From NCBI RefSeq assembly GCF_003627795.1, contig NZ_CP032687.1:372001-436000 (forward strand): a stretch of 64,000 nucleotides of DNA. The letters run 5' to 3'. Origin of the DNA: Rhizobium sp. CCGE531. Lineage in GTDB: Bacteria; Pseudomonadota; Alphaproteobacteria; Rhizobiales; Rhizobiaceae. Positions 8,834 to 17,172 of this stretch are shown here, in pieces. The position numbers were made by a program, and so were the translations under genes. The notes under the pieces were generated by a model. The model searched no databases, was not told the origin of the DNA, and saw only the letters and a program-made list of their open reading frames with translations. How positions within the stretch are numbered: position 1 is the first letter of the stretch; every line of letters begins with the position of its first letter.

Positions 8834-10084
8834 ATGACGTCGGCGGATACGACAGACAAGCCGTTTAGGATCGATAAGCGGCTGGTGTACGAAGCTTATA
8901 AAGCGGTCAAATCCAATGGTGGTGCGGCCGGAGTGGATGGGCAGACGATCGAGCAGTTCGAAGCCGACTTGAAGGCTAATCTCTACAAGATCTGGAACGG
9001 GATGAGTTCGGGAAGCTACTTTCCGCCACCGGTCCGTGCCGTCCCCATTCCCAAAAAGACTGGGGGCCAGCGGATTTTGGGTGTGCCCACCGTGAGCGAT
9101 AGGATCGCGCAAATGGTGGTCAAACGGCTCATTGAACCGGAACTTGATCAGATCTTCCGGCCAGATTCCTACGGCTACCGACCGGGCAAATCTGCTCTGG
9201 ACGCGGTAGGGATCACGCGTCAGCGGTGCTGGAAATATGATTGGGTTTTAGAGTTTGATATCAAGGGCCTAAATGACAACTTGGCGCACGATCTCTTGCT
9301 CAAGGCGGTCCACAAGCATGTCAAGGGTCAAGGGGCGTTGCTCTATATCGAAAGATGGCTGACGGCGCCCTTGGAACAGGATGGACAAAGGATAGGGCGG
9401 ATCGCGGTACCCCGCAAGGGGGTGTGGTCAGTCCGATTCTTTCAAATCTGTTCCTGCACTACGCATTTGATCTCTGACCGGACATACCCCGACCTCCCAT
9501 GGTGCCGGTATGCGGATGACGGTCTGGTGCACTGCCGGACCGAACAGGAAGCGGAGGCCGTCAAGGCTGCCCTTCAAGCAAGGCTGGCGGAATGCCAGCT
9601 GGAAATGCATCCCACCAAAACCAAGATCGGTTACTGCAAAGACCCCAAACGCAGGGGAACGTATCCGAACGTCAGCTTTGACTTTCTCGGATACTGTTTT
9701 CGACCGCGAGTGGTGAAAAATCCGCAAAATGGGCGACTGTTCTGCGGATTTACGCCGGGGGTTGCTCCCTCGGCGCTGAACCACATGCGGGCGACGATCC
9801 GGGACTTGAAACTCCGACAGAAAACGCATGTGTCGCTGGCCGACATTGCTCGCGAGATCAATCCGCTCCTCCGGGGGTGGATTGCGTATTACGGGCGGTT
9901 TACGCCATCGGCGCTGGATGCCTTGCGGCGTTACGTCAATCAGACGCTGTGCGTGTGGGTGAGAAGGAAGTTCAAGCGCTATGCCCGTTCGACCCAAGCA
10001 GGGAAATTTCTACAACGCCTTGCCCAAAGTCGAACGAAGCTTTTCGTGCATTGGCAGCTCGGAATAACCGGTAAGTTCGTCTGA
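8834..10084 (+). pseudogene. Group II intron reverse transcriptase/maturase, damaged core
   Basis: About 416 residues in one open frame, with RT blocks VPIPKKTGGQR, FDIKGLNDNL (first catalytic Asp), CRYADDG (YADD box), and the maturase/GIIM segment INPLLRGWIAYYGRF. Between about 9415 and 9480 the universally conserved TPQGG...LSNLFLHYAFD block is missing: the DNA still contains the codons for VVSPILSNLFLHYAFDL in another frame, showing a small deletion plus a compensating shift that restores frame before DRTYPDLPWCRYADD. The Phe expected after KGL is Asn. The open frame therefore hides a lesion in RT domain 4, and activity is unlikely. Confidence 0.8.
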
Positions 10085-10087
10085 TGG

Positions 10088-10121
10088 GAGCCGTGTGAAG
10101 CGACAGTTTCACGCACGGTTC
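10088..10121 (+). ncRNA. Group II intron domain V
   Basis: 34-nt hairpin starting GAGCCGTGTGAA, tetraloop-like centre GCGACA, closing with TTCACGCACGGTTC. It has the AGC-type catalytic triad position and two-base bulge geometry typical of domain V and sits just after the maturase stop, as expected. Confidence 0.75.
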
Positions 10122-10164
10122 TGAGAGCGCGGAGGGTGAAGTCCCTCCGCGACTCGCCCGATCG

Positions 10165-10602
10165 CGACATGGCTTCAAACGCCGCTACTAAGAATGGTCT
10201 CGTCCTCCCGAGCCTTTGCCGCAACGCAAGCGGAATGATGGTGCAGCCGCTCGGCGCGGCGACCGAATGTGAGTTTGAACCGGCAATGGAAACAGGCCCG
10301 TTCACGCGAACAGGCTCAGCCTTGGATGCCGAAAGAGCGACCGAAGAAAACATGCGATGGAGTTCTTGACCCGATCTTCCCCATATGAGTCGCTCGCTCC
10401 CAAGAACGTAAATGGTCAAGCGAGGACAGAAGCATCGGCGCTGCAGTTAACTGAACGGATCTGCGATGCTGTATCCTTCAGCATCGTTCGCGCTGTCGTC
10501 CAAGACATGACTGTTTGTTGGCAAGCCTGCCATCTGACAAGAGGGCACTAGCAAAAGGAATACGAAGCTCCCAGAAGAAGGCCTTGCAAACTCTTATTTA
10601 GA
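10165..10602. other. Gene-free stretch
   Basis: No convincing coding frame on either strand: the short open frames lack ribosome sites and recognisable motifs. It may hold the 3' exon of the intron and old IS debris, but nothing identifiable was seen. Confidence 0.5.
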
Positions 10603-11892
10603 TCATCCTTCGCGAGGCGCCTCCTTCGCCCCGGAGATTGAGGTCGATATTTCGTCCGGTTCGCAAAGGGACGGAAATGGTGCGATTGACCACCTGATCA
10701 GATTAACGGCACGCTCCAGCATCATTTCTGTCTGAGAACGACTTGACGAACATGCGATGACATGTCCAATCGAGTCTAAATAATCACCTCTTCTGACGAT
10801 TTGTGCCTTTGGTGTAACGTAAAATTTGACCTCGTTGACACCCGGTACAGCAGCCGCGCGATTGTCACCACTGATCCAATCGAGGATGCCATCGCCCTCC
10901 GGAAGCAGGCTCCTCACTGCTGCTATGTGCGAATGCTTTGCTCGCAAGTCACAAATTTGTTGGCCGATGACAAGATTGATGTGCGCCGTGATCAAATCAA
11001 CGCCGTACGCCAGTTGAACCAGTCTAGCTTCCCCGGTCGGAAGGCGGGGATTAACTTCAATGACAACTGGGCCATCGTTCGTCCATCGGAATTCAATGTT
11101 TGCCGGTCCCCATCCAAGACCGAGAGCTCGCAAGCAGCTAAGTGAAACATCGATGATGCGTTGAAGTTCGGTTTCAGTCAGCGGGGCAGGAAAGGTGTAT
11201 TCACGAAAGACGAAATGTGGCGGGGGGCCGAAGTCAGCGGTACCAATTGCAATGACTTGGTTTCCCATTGTATTAGCGCCGTAGTACGGGCCTTGTGCGA
11301 ATTCTTCGACGAGTATCTTCGGCGAAGATTGCCACGGGTGATCTCCGTCGAGCAGATGGCTCGTATGTTGAGCTAACTCTTTGGCATCCCGGCACAATCG
11401 GACACCGCTGCCGCCGAGGCCTGCGGTTGGCTTTAGTATCACCGGCAGACCAATCTTCTCCGCTGAGCATTCCACCTCCATTGCATCTGTTGCCAAGCGG
11501 TAAGCAGGTACTGGAACTCCGTATTCCGCGAGTACTTGGCGTTGCACAAATTTGTCGCAGCATCGATCAATCGATGCGGGGTCCGGTCCAGGTAGAGTGA
11601 AGTGTCGACAGAGTCGGGCAACTGTTGCATAGACTGTCTCGCTCGGGCTTGGAAACCCGGTAATGCCAGCAATCTCATAAGTCGTGCTTAACTGGTAGCA
11701 TTCGCGGATTAACGCATCGAGATCGTCTGTATCGACACAGATTGTCTGAACCTCGTTCGCGCCAAGATAGTCGTACTGAGCTGGATCTGCAGACAGAGTA
11801 ATAAGATGGAGACCAAGCCGCTGAGCCGCTTGGACGTACAGCGGGCCATTAGCCCGTGAACCTTCAATTAAGATGAGTGTTCTTCCTTTCAT
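10603..11892 (-). CDS. ATP-grasp domain ligase
   Basis: Likely forms an amide or peptide bond from a carboxylate activated as acyl-phosphate; substrates unknown. N-terminal preATP-grasp fold starts LILIEGSRANGPLYVQAA; the ATP-binding loop PVILKPTAGLGGSGV lies near residue 160; Mg-binding and catalytic residues are in the block IEFRW...VVIEVNPRLPTGE near residue 270, as in carbamoyl-phosphate-synthase-like or BL00235/L-amino-acid ligase-like members. ATG 11892 is preferred (GGAGG nine bases upstream) over the TTG three codons earlier. Stands alone on its strand. Other amide-handling genes (C45 hydrolase, M24 hydrolase, amino-acid ABC transporter) lie 19-31 kb away, and a link to them is speculative. 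Confidence 0.8.
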   Translation of the reverse strand: MKGRTLILIEGSRANGPLYVQAAQRLGLHLITLSADPAQYDYLGANEVQTICVDTDDLDALIRECYQLSTTYEIAGITGFPSPSETVYATVARLCRHFTLPGPDPASIDRCCDKFVQRQVLAEYGVPVPAYRLATDAMEVECSAEKIGLPVILKPTAGLGGSGVRLCRDAKELAQHTSHLLDGDHPWQSSPKILVEEFAQGPYYGANTMGNQVIAIGTADFGPPPHFVFREYTFPAPLTETELQRIIDVSLSCLRALGLGWGPANIEFRWTNDGPVVIEVNPRLPTGEARLVQLAYGVDLITAHINLVIGQQICDLRAKHSHIAAVRSLLPEGDGILDWISGDNRAAAVPGVNEVKFYVTPKAQIVRRGDYLDSIGHVIACSSSRSQTEMMLERAVNLIRWSIAPFPSLCEPDEISTSISGAKEAPREG

Positions 11893-12079
11893 TGGCGTCA
11901 ACCTCCATGTGGCGTGCTTTCAGGCGAGCTGAGGATGAATTTCCATCAGTTTTTACGCACGCCTCTCCGCGGATTTGCGGGTGAACGTATCATTGCCGAG
12001 CAATCTGCGAACGCGAAGATTTTGTAAATTTTTTCTGAGAGGACGTGCGACGACGTCTAATATTGCTGTGGCAAACTAC
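11893..12079. promoter_or_regulatory. Upstream region of the ATP-grasp gene
   Basis: AT-richer than its surroundings (for example GTAAATTTTTTCTGAG near 12025-12040). It should hold the promoter of the leftward ligase gene. No nod box, NifA site or clear -35/-10 pair could be assigned. Confidence 0.35.
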
Positions 12080-12168
12080 TGTCATCCGTGAGCGCGACGA
12101 ACAACCCACCTTTTCTTTTGTGAATGAGGCCGTGAGATAAGCTCCTTCATCGATAGGAGCGGAATGGA

Positions 12169-12639
12169 ATGGTTGGAGATCGCGTTGATGCCATGCTTGA
12201 AGTCATGGATGAAGGCATGCATGAAGCCAGGCATGAGGGAAAGTATCGCCGGATCGAGGTGATCACCGGTCGGCGCCAGCGGCGGAATTGGACTGACGAG
12301 GAGAAGGCGCAGATCCTTGCGGAAAGCGCAGAACCTGACGTGAACATCTCGGCCGTTGCCCGGCGCTGGGGCGTCAATCGCGGCTTGCTGAATGTGTGGC
12401 GACGGGATGCCGGACTAACCTCTCAACGGTCGGCAAAGGCCAGTTTGCCGTCTGCCGTGTTCGTGCCGGTGACAGTGGTTGGGGATGGCGCACGACACGA
12501 AGGCTCGCCATCGAATGCCTCGGAGGTTCTTGCTGGCCGAATTGAGATCGAAATTGCGGGCGCACGCATGACGGTTATCGGCTCGGTGGCGCCCGAGTTG
12601 GCGCAGGCGATGGTGGCGGTGTTGCGAGGGCGCCGGTGA
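12169..12639 (+). CDS. tnpA: IS66 accessory protein TnpA
   Basis: 156 residues with a helix-turn-helix of the transposase-8 type: NWTDEEKAQILAES, then VNISAVARRWGVNRGLLNVWRR. The C-terminal IEIEIAGARMTVIG stretch is typical of IS66 Orf1. Overlaps the tnpB start by GTGA (12636-12639), the usual IS66 coupling. Intact. Confidence 0.85.
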   Translation: MVGDRVDAMLEVMDEGMHEARHEGKYRRIEVITGRRQRRNWTDEEKAQILAESAEPDVNISAVARRWGVNRGLLNVWRRDAGLTSQRSAKASLPSAVFVPVTVVGDGARHEGSPSNASEVLAGRIEIEIAGARMTVIGSVAPELAQAMVAVLRGRR

Positions 12640-12755
12640 TCGGACTTTCACCAAGCGGTGTGAAGATCATGGTTGCGACGCGACCTGTCGACTTCCGGCG
12701 CGGCATGAATGGCCTGGTGGCGTTGGTGGCGTCAGCCCTTGAAGCAGATCCTTAT
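12636..12755 (+). pseudogene. tnpB: IS66 tnpB, 5' part
   Basis: Encodes the first 40 residues of TnpB, including VKIMVATRPVDFRRGMNGL, then is cut at GCAGATCCTTAT by the insert. The remainder resumes at CCTTATTGCGGCGAC (18731). The hexamer CCTTAT is present at both junctions, so removing the insert with one copy restores a continuous frame reading DPYCGDVFVFRAKR. Confidence 0.85.
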
Positions 12756-12790
12756 TTATGCGTCGGGTGAGATTTTGTGGCGGAGCCGTC
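12755..12790 (+). repeat. RIT left terminal inverted repeat
   Basis: Begins TTTATGCGTCGGGTGAGATT and ends GGCGGAGCCGTC. Its core TTTTGTGGCGGAG is itself inverted as CTCCGCCACATAA at about 12824-12836, so each end carries two facing recombinase-type sites about 50 bp apart. Confidence 0.85.
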
Positions 12791-12897
12791 CCGGCGTTAG
12801 CCGAGGCCCGTCTAATCTGGAATTCTCCGCCACATAATATTTCGTGCCTCTTGGGATGGGTGCGGGATCCCCCCGCGCCGCTATTCGGAGGGACAAC

Positions 12898-14136
12898 ATG
12901 CTCGACTTCTATTTCTGGTATCGTGGGGTGCTCAAGCGCCTGCGTAGTGGTGCGCTTGGTGGCGAGATGGATCGCCTCGCGGAGCATTTTTTCACGCTCG
13001 GTTATAAGCGAGCGTCCGCCAAGATTTACCTGAGCCGGATTGCGCGTTTTAGCCAGTTTGCCTTGACGCGCTGTGGTCCGATGCCGATCCATCAAGATGT
13101 TATCGACAGCTATTTGGGCGCGTTTACTGCTGATACTCCGCGCATTGGGGCAGTATCGGCTCTGGCACATGCACGGAGAGTGGCTCCGGAGCGGTTCATT
13201 ATTTCTGTTTCAAGTGAAGAGGATGATCCGGATGCTGCGCTTCTGGCCTCCTTTTCGGACTATCTGCGCAGGGTACGGGGGCTGGAGCCTAATACCCGCG
13301 AAGGCGTTCTTCTGGGCGGCCGCCGCTTTCTGGATTGGTTCCGCCATCACCATCTCGGCCAGGACCTCGAGGCGTTGACGGCTGAGCAGGTCCTTGCTGC
13401 TGTCGAGCATCGGCTGTCACTATCGGCGACCTCCGGCACCCGCACGGCAGCGACTGCTCACACTCGAACATTTCTTCGGTTTTTGTATTGGGCTGGCTAC
13501 CATCGCCAAGATCTCGCCGGCGTTGTCCCAAGGACGCCCTCTTGGCGTTTGGCACATTTGCCGCCACGCCTTGCATGGGATGACGTTCGGCAGGCGATCG
13601 ATGCGATCGGCGCAACGACGCCGGTCGACATCCGCGATCGAGCCGTCCTGCTGCTGCTCGCCACTACGGGCATTCGCAACGGCGAGTTACGCGCCATTCG
13701 GCTGAAGGATATCGACTGGCGTACTGGCGAGGTTTTTGTCCGGCGCACCAAGGGCAAGCGTGATCGGGTGGTGCCACTCCTAGAGGAGACCGGCGCCGCA
13801 CTCGCCGATTACATCCTGCGCGCTCGACCGAAGGTGGATAGTCCGTATCTGTTCCTGTCCTTCACGCCGCCGCTGGGGCCGTTCAAGTGCGCGTCGCCTG
13901 TTTCGAGGATCGTGCGGAAGCGGTTGCGGCATGGCGGGGTCGAACTTGGGCGAGTCGCAGGTGCGCATCTCCTGCGCCACAGCCTTGCCACCCAGCTCGT
14001 CAGGCAGCAAAGGCCAATCAACGAGGTCGCCGATCTTCTTGGCCACCGGAGCATCAACACAACGGCGTTGTACGTGAAGGTTGCGGCCTCGCAACTCGCC
14101 GAGGTCGCACTCCCCTTTCCGGGAGGCGCCGCATGA
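12898..14136 (+). CDS. RIT tyrosine recombinase A
   Basis: Site-specific recombinase, 412 residues from ATG 12898, which has GGAGGG five bases upstream; an in-frame upstream start at 12844 lacks a site. N-terminal core-binding domain, then the catalytic domain with Arg in TTGIRNGELRAI, Lys in KGKRDRVVPL, the HLLRHSLA box (His-x-x-Arg), and LGHRSINTTALYVK (His and nucleophile Tyr). Longer than a plain XerC, with an additional N-terminal segment. Stop overlaps the next start by ATGA, so the three recombinases are translated together. Confidence 0.88.
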   Translation: MLDFYFWYRGVLKRLRSGALGGEMDRLAEHFFTLGYKRASAKIYLSRIARFSQFALTRCGPMPIHQDVIDSYLGAFTADTPRIGAVSALAHARRVAPERFIISVSSEEDDPDAALLASFSDYLRRVRGLEPNTREGVLLGGRRFLDWFRHHHLGQDLEALTAEQVLAAVEHRLSLSATSGTRTAATAHTRTFLRFLYWAGYHRQDLAGVVPRTPSWRLAHLPPRLAWDDVRQAIDAIGATTPVDIRDRAVLLLLATTGIRNGELRAIRLKDIDWRTGEVFVRRTKGKRDRVVPLLEETGAALADYILRARPKVDSPYLFLSFTPPLGPFKCASPVSRIVRKRLRHGGVELGRVAGAHLLRHSLATQLVRQQRPINEVADLLGHRSINTTALYVKVAASQLAEVALPFPGGAA

Positions 14137-15065
14137 CCGCCTTTGCCCGATTCCTCGGCGAGAAGGTTGAGCGTTACATCGAACTGCGCCACTCGCTCGG
14201 CTATGCCTTCAGTAAGCAAGCTGGTACGTTGCGCGCTTTTGTCCGCTACATTGAACGCACTCAAATCGACGCGCCCGCCACCCGGACGATGGCGCTGGAC
14301 TTCGTCCTATCGTTCGGCGGGGCCGCCAACAGCCGCACCACTCGTCACGGCGTGCTCCGCAGATTCTACGAGTATCTCGCCGTCTATGACGCCCAAACCG
14401 AGAGCTTGGAGCGTAGGGTCTTTCCCAGATCCAGGGCAATTCCGCCGCCGCGGATCCTCAGCGAGTCAGAGTTGGCGTCGCTCATCGACGCATGTGCGCG
14501 CATTTCGCCAAGCATCCCTCTCAGGGGGCGGACGATGGCAACGCTAATCGGATTGTTGGCAAGCTCGGGACTGCGATCTGGCGAAGTGGTAAGGCTTGAT
14601 CGTTCCGACGTCGATCTGACCAACGGGGTTCTTCTCGTTCGGAAGACGAAGTTCCGCAAGGACCGTCTCGTTCCAGTTCACACGACGACCCAGGCTGCCC
14701 TTCGCCACTACGCCAGTGAGCGTGACGCCGCTTTTCCCACGCCCAAGGACCAGGGCTTCTTCCTCAGCTCTCGTGGCAACCGCCTCTCAGCGACCGGCCT
14801 GCAAAACGGTTTTGCCGAGGTGCGTAAGCTCTCCGGCCTTGATGGCGGTAAGCCCTTAAGGCCGCACGATCTCAGGCACCGGTTCGCCGTGACCCGCCTC
14901 AGCTTCTGGCATCAACAGCGCGCAGACGTTCAGGCGTTGCTCCCGTTGCTCGCCACCTATCTCGGCCACGCCAGCTACAGCGATACCGCTTACTACCTCA
15001 CTGGTTCGGCGGATCTTCTCGCCATTGCGGCGGACCGCGCTTTCCTCGATGGAGGTGCAGCATGA
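14133..15065 (+). CDS. RIT tyrosine recombinase B
   Basis: 310 residues. Catalytic residues visible: Arg in SSGLRSGEVVRL, Lys in TKFRKDRLVPVH, HDLRHRFA (His-x-x-Arg), and YLGHASYSDTAYYLT (His, Tyr). The segment between HxxR and the last box is expanded (RLSFWHQQRADVQALLPLLA), a pattern I associate with RIT B proteins. Overlaps both neighbours by ATGA (14133-14136 and 15062-15065). Confidence 0.88.
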   Translation: MTAFARFLGEKVERYIELRHSLGYAFSKQAGTLRAFVRYIERTQIDAPATRTMALDFVLSFGGAANSRTTRHGVLRRFYEYLAVYDAQTESLERRVFPRSRAIPPPRILSESELASLIDACARISPSIPLRGRTMATLIGLLASSGLRSGEVVRLDRSDVDLTNGVLLVRKTKFRKDRLVPVHTTTQAALRHYASERDAAFPTPKDQGFFLSSRGNRLSATGLQNGFAEVRKLSGLDGGKPLRPHDLRHRFAVTRLSFWHQQRADVQALLPLLATYLGHASYSDTAYYLTGSADLLAIAADRAFLDGGAA

Positions 15066-16069
15066 GCGAACATCTGCTCCTGGCGCCGCTCCTGGAATCC
15101 TACTTTCGCCGGCGCCTAACCAAGCAGCGCAACGCCACTCCCGCGACTGTCGCGAGCTATCGCGACGCCTTGCGCATGCTGATCCTCTTTGCCGCCGCCA
15201 GGTTGCGGAAGAGGCCGGCGGCGTTGGTGCTCGAAGATCTCGATCGAGACCTCGTTCTCGCATTTCTCGACGAACTCGAGGAGAAGCGGAACAACACCGT
15301 CGCCACGCGTAATGCCCGACTAGCTGCGATACGATCTTTCTTCCACCATGTGGCAGCCGCCGACCCGGCGTCCTTTGGTGTCGCGCAACGCGTGCTGACG
15401 ATTCCCACAAAACGCGCGCACATTGAGGTGACGCACCATCTCACCGACGCAGAAGTGGACACCGTCATTGCGGCGCCCGATCAGAGGACGCCCCGTGGTC
15501 GGCGCGACCGCGCGTTTCTGCTGTTCCTGGCGCGGACCGGCGCGCGGGTCTCCGAAGCCATCGGTGTCAATGCTGACGACCTTCAGTTGGGACGCCCGCA
15601 CTCGCAGGTGCTATTGCACGGTAAGGGGCGCAGAGATCGCGTCATCCCCGTTCCTCAGGATCTGGCGAGAGCGCTGGCGGCCTTGTTGCGCGAGCGCGGA
15701 ATCACCAACCACGAACCACGACCGATCTTTATCGGTGCCCACAATGAGCGCCTGACGCGCTTCGGGGCGACCCACATCGTACGACGAGCGGCGGCCAAGG
15801 CAGTGGCCACAAGGCCGGATTTGGCCGAAAAGCCCATATCGCCACACATCTTCCGGCACTCCCTTGCCATGAAGCTTCTCCAGTCCGGCGTGGATCTTTT
15901 GACGATTCAAGCCTGGCTCGGGCACGCACAGGTCGCCACCACCCACCGCTATGCCGCCGCGGATGTCGAGATGATGCGTAACGGACTCGAAAAGGCGGGC
16001 ATCAAGGGCGATTACGGGACGCGCTTCCGGCCCACCGATGCCGTTCTGCAACTGCTGAACAGCATCTAA
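15062..16069 (+). CDS. RIT tyrosine recombinase C
   Basis: 335 residues. Core-binding SAM-like domain to about residue 110, then the catalytic domain: Arg in RTGARVSEAIGV, Lys in HGKGRRDRVIPV, HIFRHSLAMKLL, and WLGHAQVATTHRYA with nucleophile Tyr. Ends 8 bp before the inner right-end site. All three catalytic sets (A, B, C) appear complete, so the element may still be mobile. Confidence 0.88.
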   Translation: MSEHLLLAPLLESYFRRRLTKQRNATPATVASYRDALRMLILFAAARLRKRPAALVLEDLDRDLVLAFLDELEEKRNNTVATRNARLAAIRSFFHHVAAADPASFGVAQRVLTIPTKRAHIEVTHHLTDAEVDTVIAAPDQRTPRGRRDRAFLLFLARTGARVSEAIGVNADDLQLGRPHSQVLLHGKGRRDRVIPVPQDLARALAALLRERGITNHEPRPIFIGAHNERLTRFGATHIVRRAAAKAVATRPDLAEKPISPHIFRHSLAMKLLQSGVDLLTIQAWLGHAQVATTHRYAAADVEMMRNGLEKAGIKGDYGTRFRPTDAVLQLLNSI

Positions 16070-16125
16070 GCTAAAACATTATGTGGCGGAAGATGCCAGA
16101 TTTGGCAGTCCCCGGCTGGCGCCAT

Positions 16126-16161
16126 GACGGCTCCGCCACAAAATCTCACCCGATGCATAAA
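16126..16161 (-). repeat. RIT right terminal inverted repeat
   Basis: Reverse complement of the left repeat with one difference (ATGCATCGGG for ATGCGTCGGG). The partner inner site, ATTATGTGGCGGA, is at about 16079-16091. Confidence 0.85.
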
Positions 16162-16286
16162 AAGGGTTGGACTAACCCGCTCCGCTACGCCGGAGCGGGA
16201 AGGAGGTCAGGTATTCAGTAGGAGCCCCAACTGCGAGAGGATGGGACGGCTGTTTTCAGCTATTCCATCAGACAGAGGAGCTCGTC

Positions 16287-17165
16287 ATGACCCCACTTCG
16301 CCAGCGCATGAGCGAAGACATGCAAATGCGCAATTTTTCGCTCAATACCCAGATCTCATATCTGCGGCAGGTATCGCTGTTTGCACGATACTTCGGCAAA
16401 GCGCCTGACTTGCTCGGCCGTGAGGATATTCGGACCTATCAGGTCTATCTGGCCAACGAGAAGAAGCTGGCGCCTACCTCAATCCATATCGCGGTTTCGG
16501 CGTTGCGCTTTTTCTTCAGCGTCACGCTCGAGAGGGACTGGGTGCCTGCAGAGGTCTTGCCGCTTCCCAAGAAGCCGCAGAAACTGCCGATCATCCTCAG
16601 TCCGGATGAAGTACGGCACTTTCTCGGCTGCGTGGCCGATCTCAAACACCACGCCATCCTGACGACCTGCTATGCCGCCGGTCTGCGCATTTCGGAAGCG
16701 GTGCAGCTGAAGCCCACGGACATCGACAGCCAGAGAATGGTCGTCCGTGTCGAGCAGGGCAAAGGCCAGAAGGACCGCTATGTGATGCTGTCGCCCAAGC
16801 TCCTGGAGATCCTGCGCGACTATTGGAGGATGCGGCGGCCAGAGGCATGGCTCTTCCCTGGCGATCGCACCGGCCACCCGATCAGCAGGGATGCAGTTGG
16901 GCAAGCCTGCGCAAAAGCGCACGATCTTTCCGGCTTGTCCAAACCAGTGACGCCGCACAGCTTGCGGCACGCCTTCGCCGTCCATCTTCTCGAGGCCGGC
17001 GCCGACGTGCGCACCATTCAATTGCTGCTCGGTCACCGCAGCCTCGCGACCACCGCCCACTATCTACGGATCGCCACCAACAAGGTCTGCGCTACGGCGA
17101 GCCCGTTCGAGCTATTGCCGCGTCCGGCGCCGACCCTGCCACCCGCCAAGCCGGAGTATTTCTGA
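16287..17165 (+). CDS. Tyrosine recombinase associated with IS91-like element
   Basis: XerC/D-sized recombinase of 292 residues. N-terminal core-binding domain (MSEDMQMRNFSLNTQISYLR), then Arg in CYAAGLRISEAVQL, Lys in EQGKGQKDRYVML, HSLRHAFAVHLL, and LLGHRSLATTAHYL. It is 7 bp ahead of the HUH transposase. A related protein occupies the same place in the second element (36261-37124), so the pairing is a real module, not chance. Its role is not established here. Confidence 0.85.
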   Translation: MTPLRQRMSEDMQMRNFSLNTQISYLRQVSLFARYFGKAPDLLGREDIRTYQVYLANEKKLAPTSIHIAVSALRFFFSVTLERDWVPAEVLPLPKKPQKLPIILSPDEVRHFLGCVADLKHHAILTTCYAAGLRISEAVQLKPTDIDSQRMVVRVEQGKGQKDRYVMLSPKLLEILRDYWRMRRPEAWLFPGDRTGHPISRDAVGQACAKAHDLSGLSKPVTPHSLRHAFAVHLLEAGADVRTIQLLLGHRSLATTAHYLRIATNKVCATASPFELLPRPAPTLPPAKPEYF

Positions 17166-17172
17166 GCTCCCG

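Larger units (their letters stand above)
8281..10160 (+). mobile_element. Group II intron with reverse transcriptase gene
   Basis: Begins GTGTG at 8281, matching the GUGYG 5' end. The domain I region up to about 8800 parallels the fragment at 4612. The reverse transcriptase lies in domain IV (8834-10084), followed by a well-formed domain V (10088-10121) and a domain VI-like hairpin GCGGAGGGTGAAGTCCCTCC near 10129-10150. The 3' end is placed near 10160 by analogy only. Exons were not identified. Confidence 0.75.
12755..16161 (+). mobile_element. RIT element (recombinase in trio)
   Basis: Three overlapping tyrosine recombinase genes in the same direction, flanked by inverted repeats: the hallmark of RIT elements. 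The outer repeat is 36 bp with one mismatch (12755-12790 and 16126-16161); weaker similarity continues inward for about 95 bp to a second shared block TCCGCCACATAAT (12825-12837 and, inverted, about 16077-16090). It lies in IS66 tnpB; the left junction carries CCTTAT. Confidence 0.85.
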
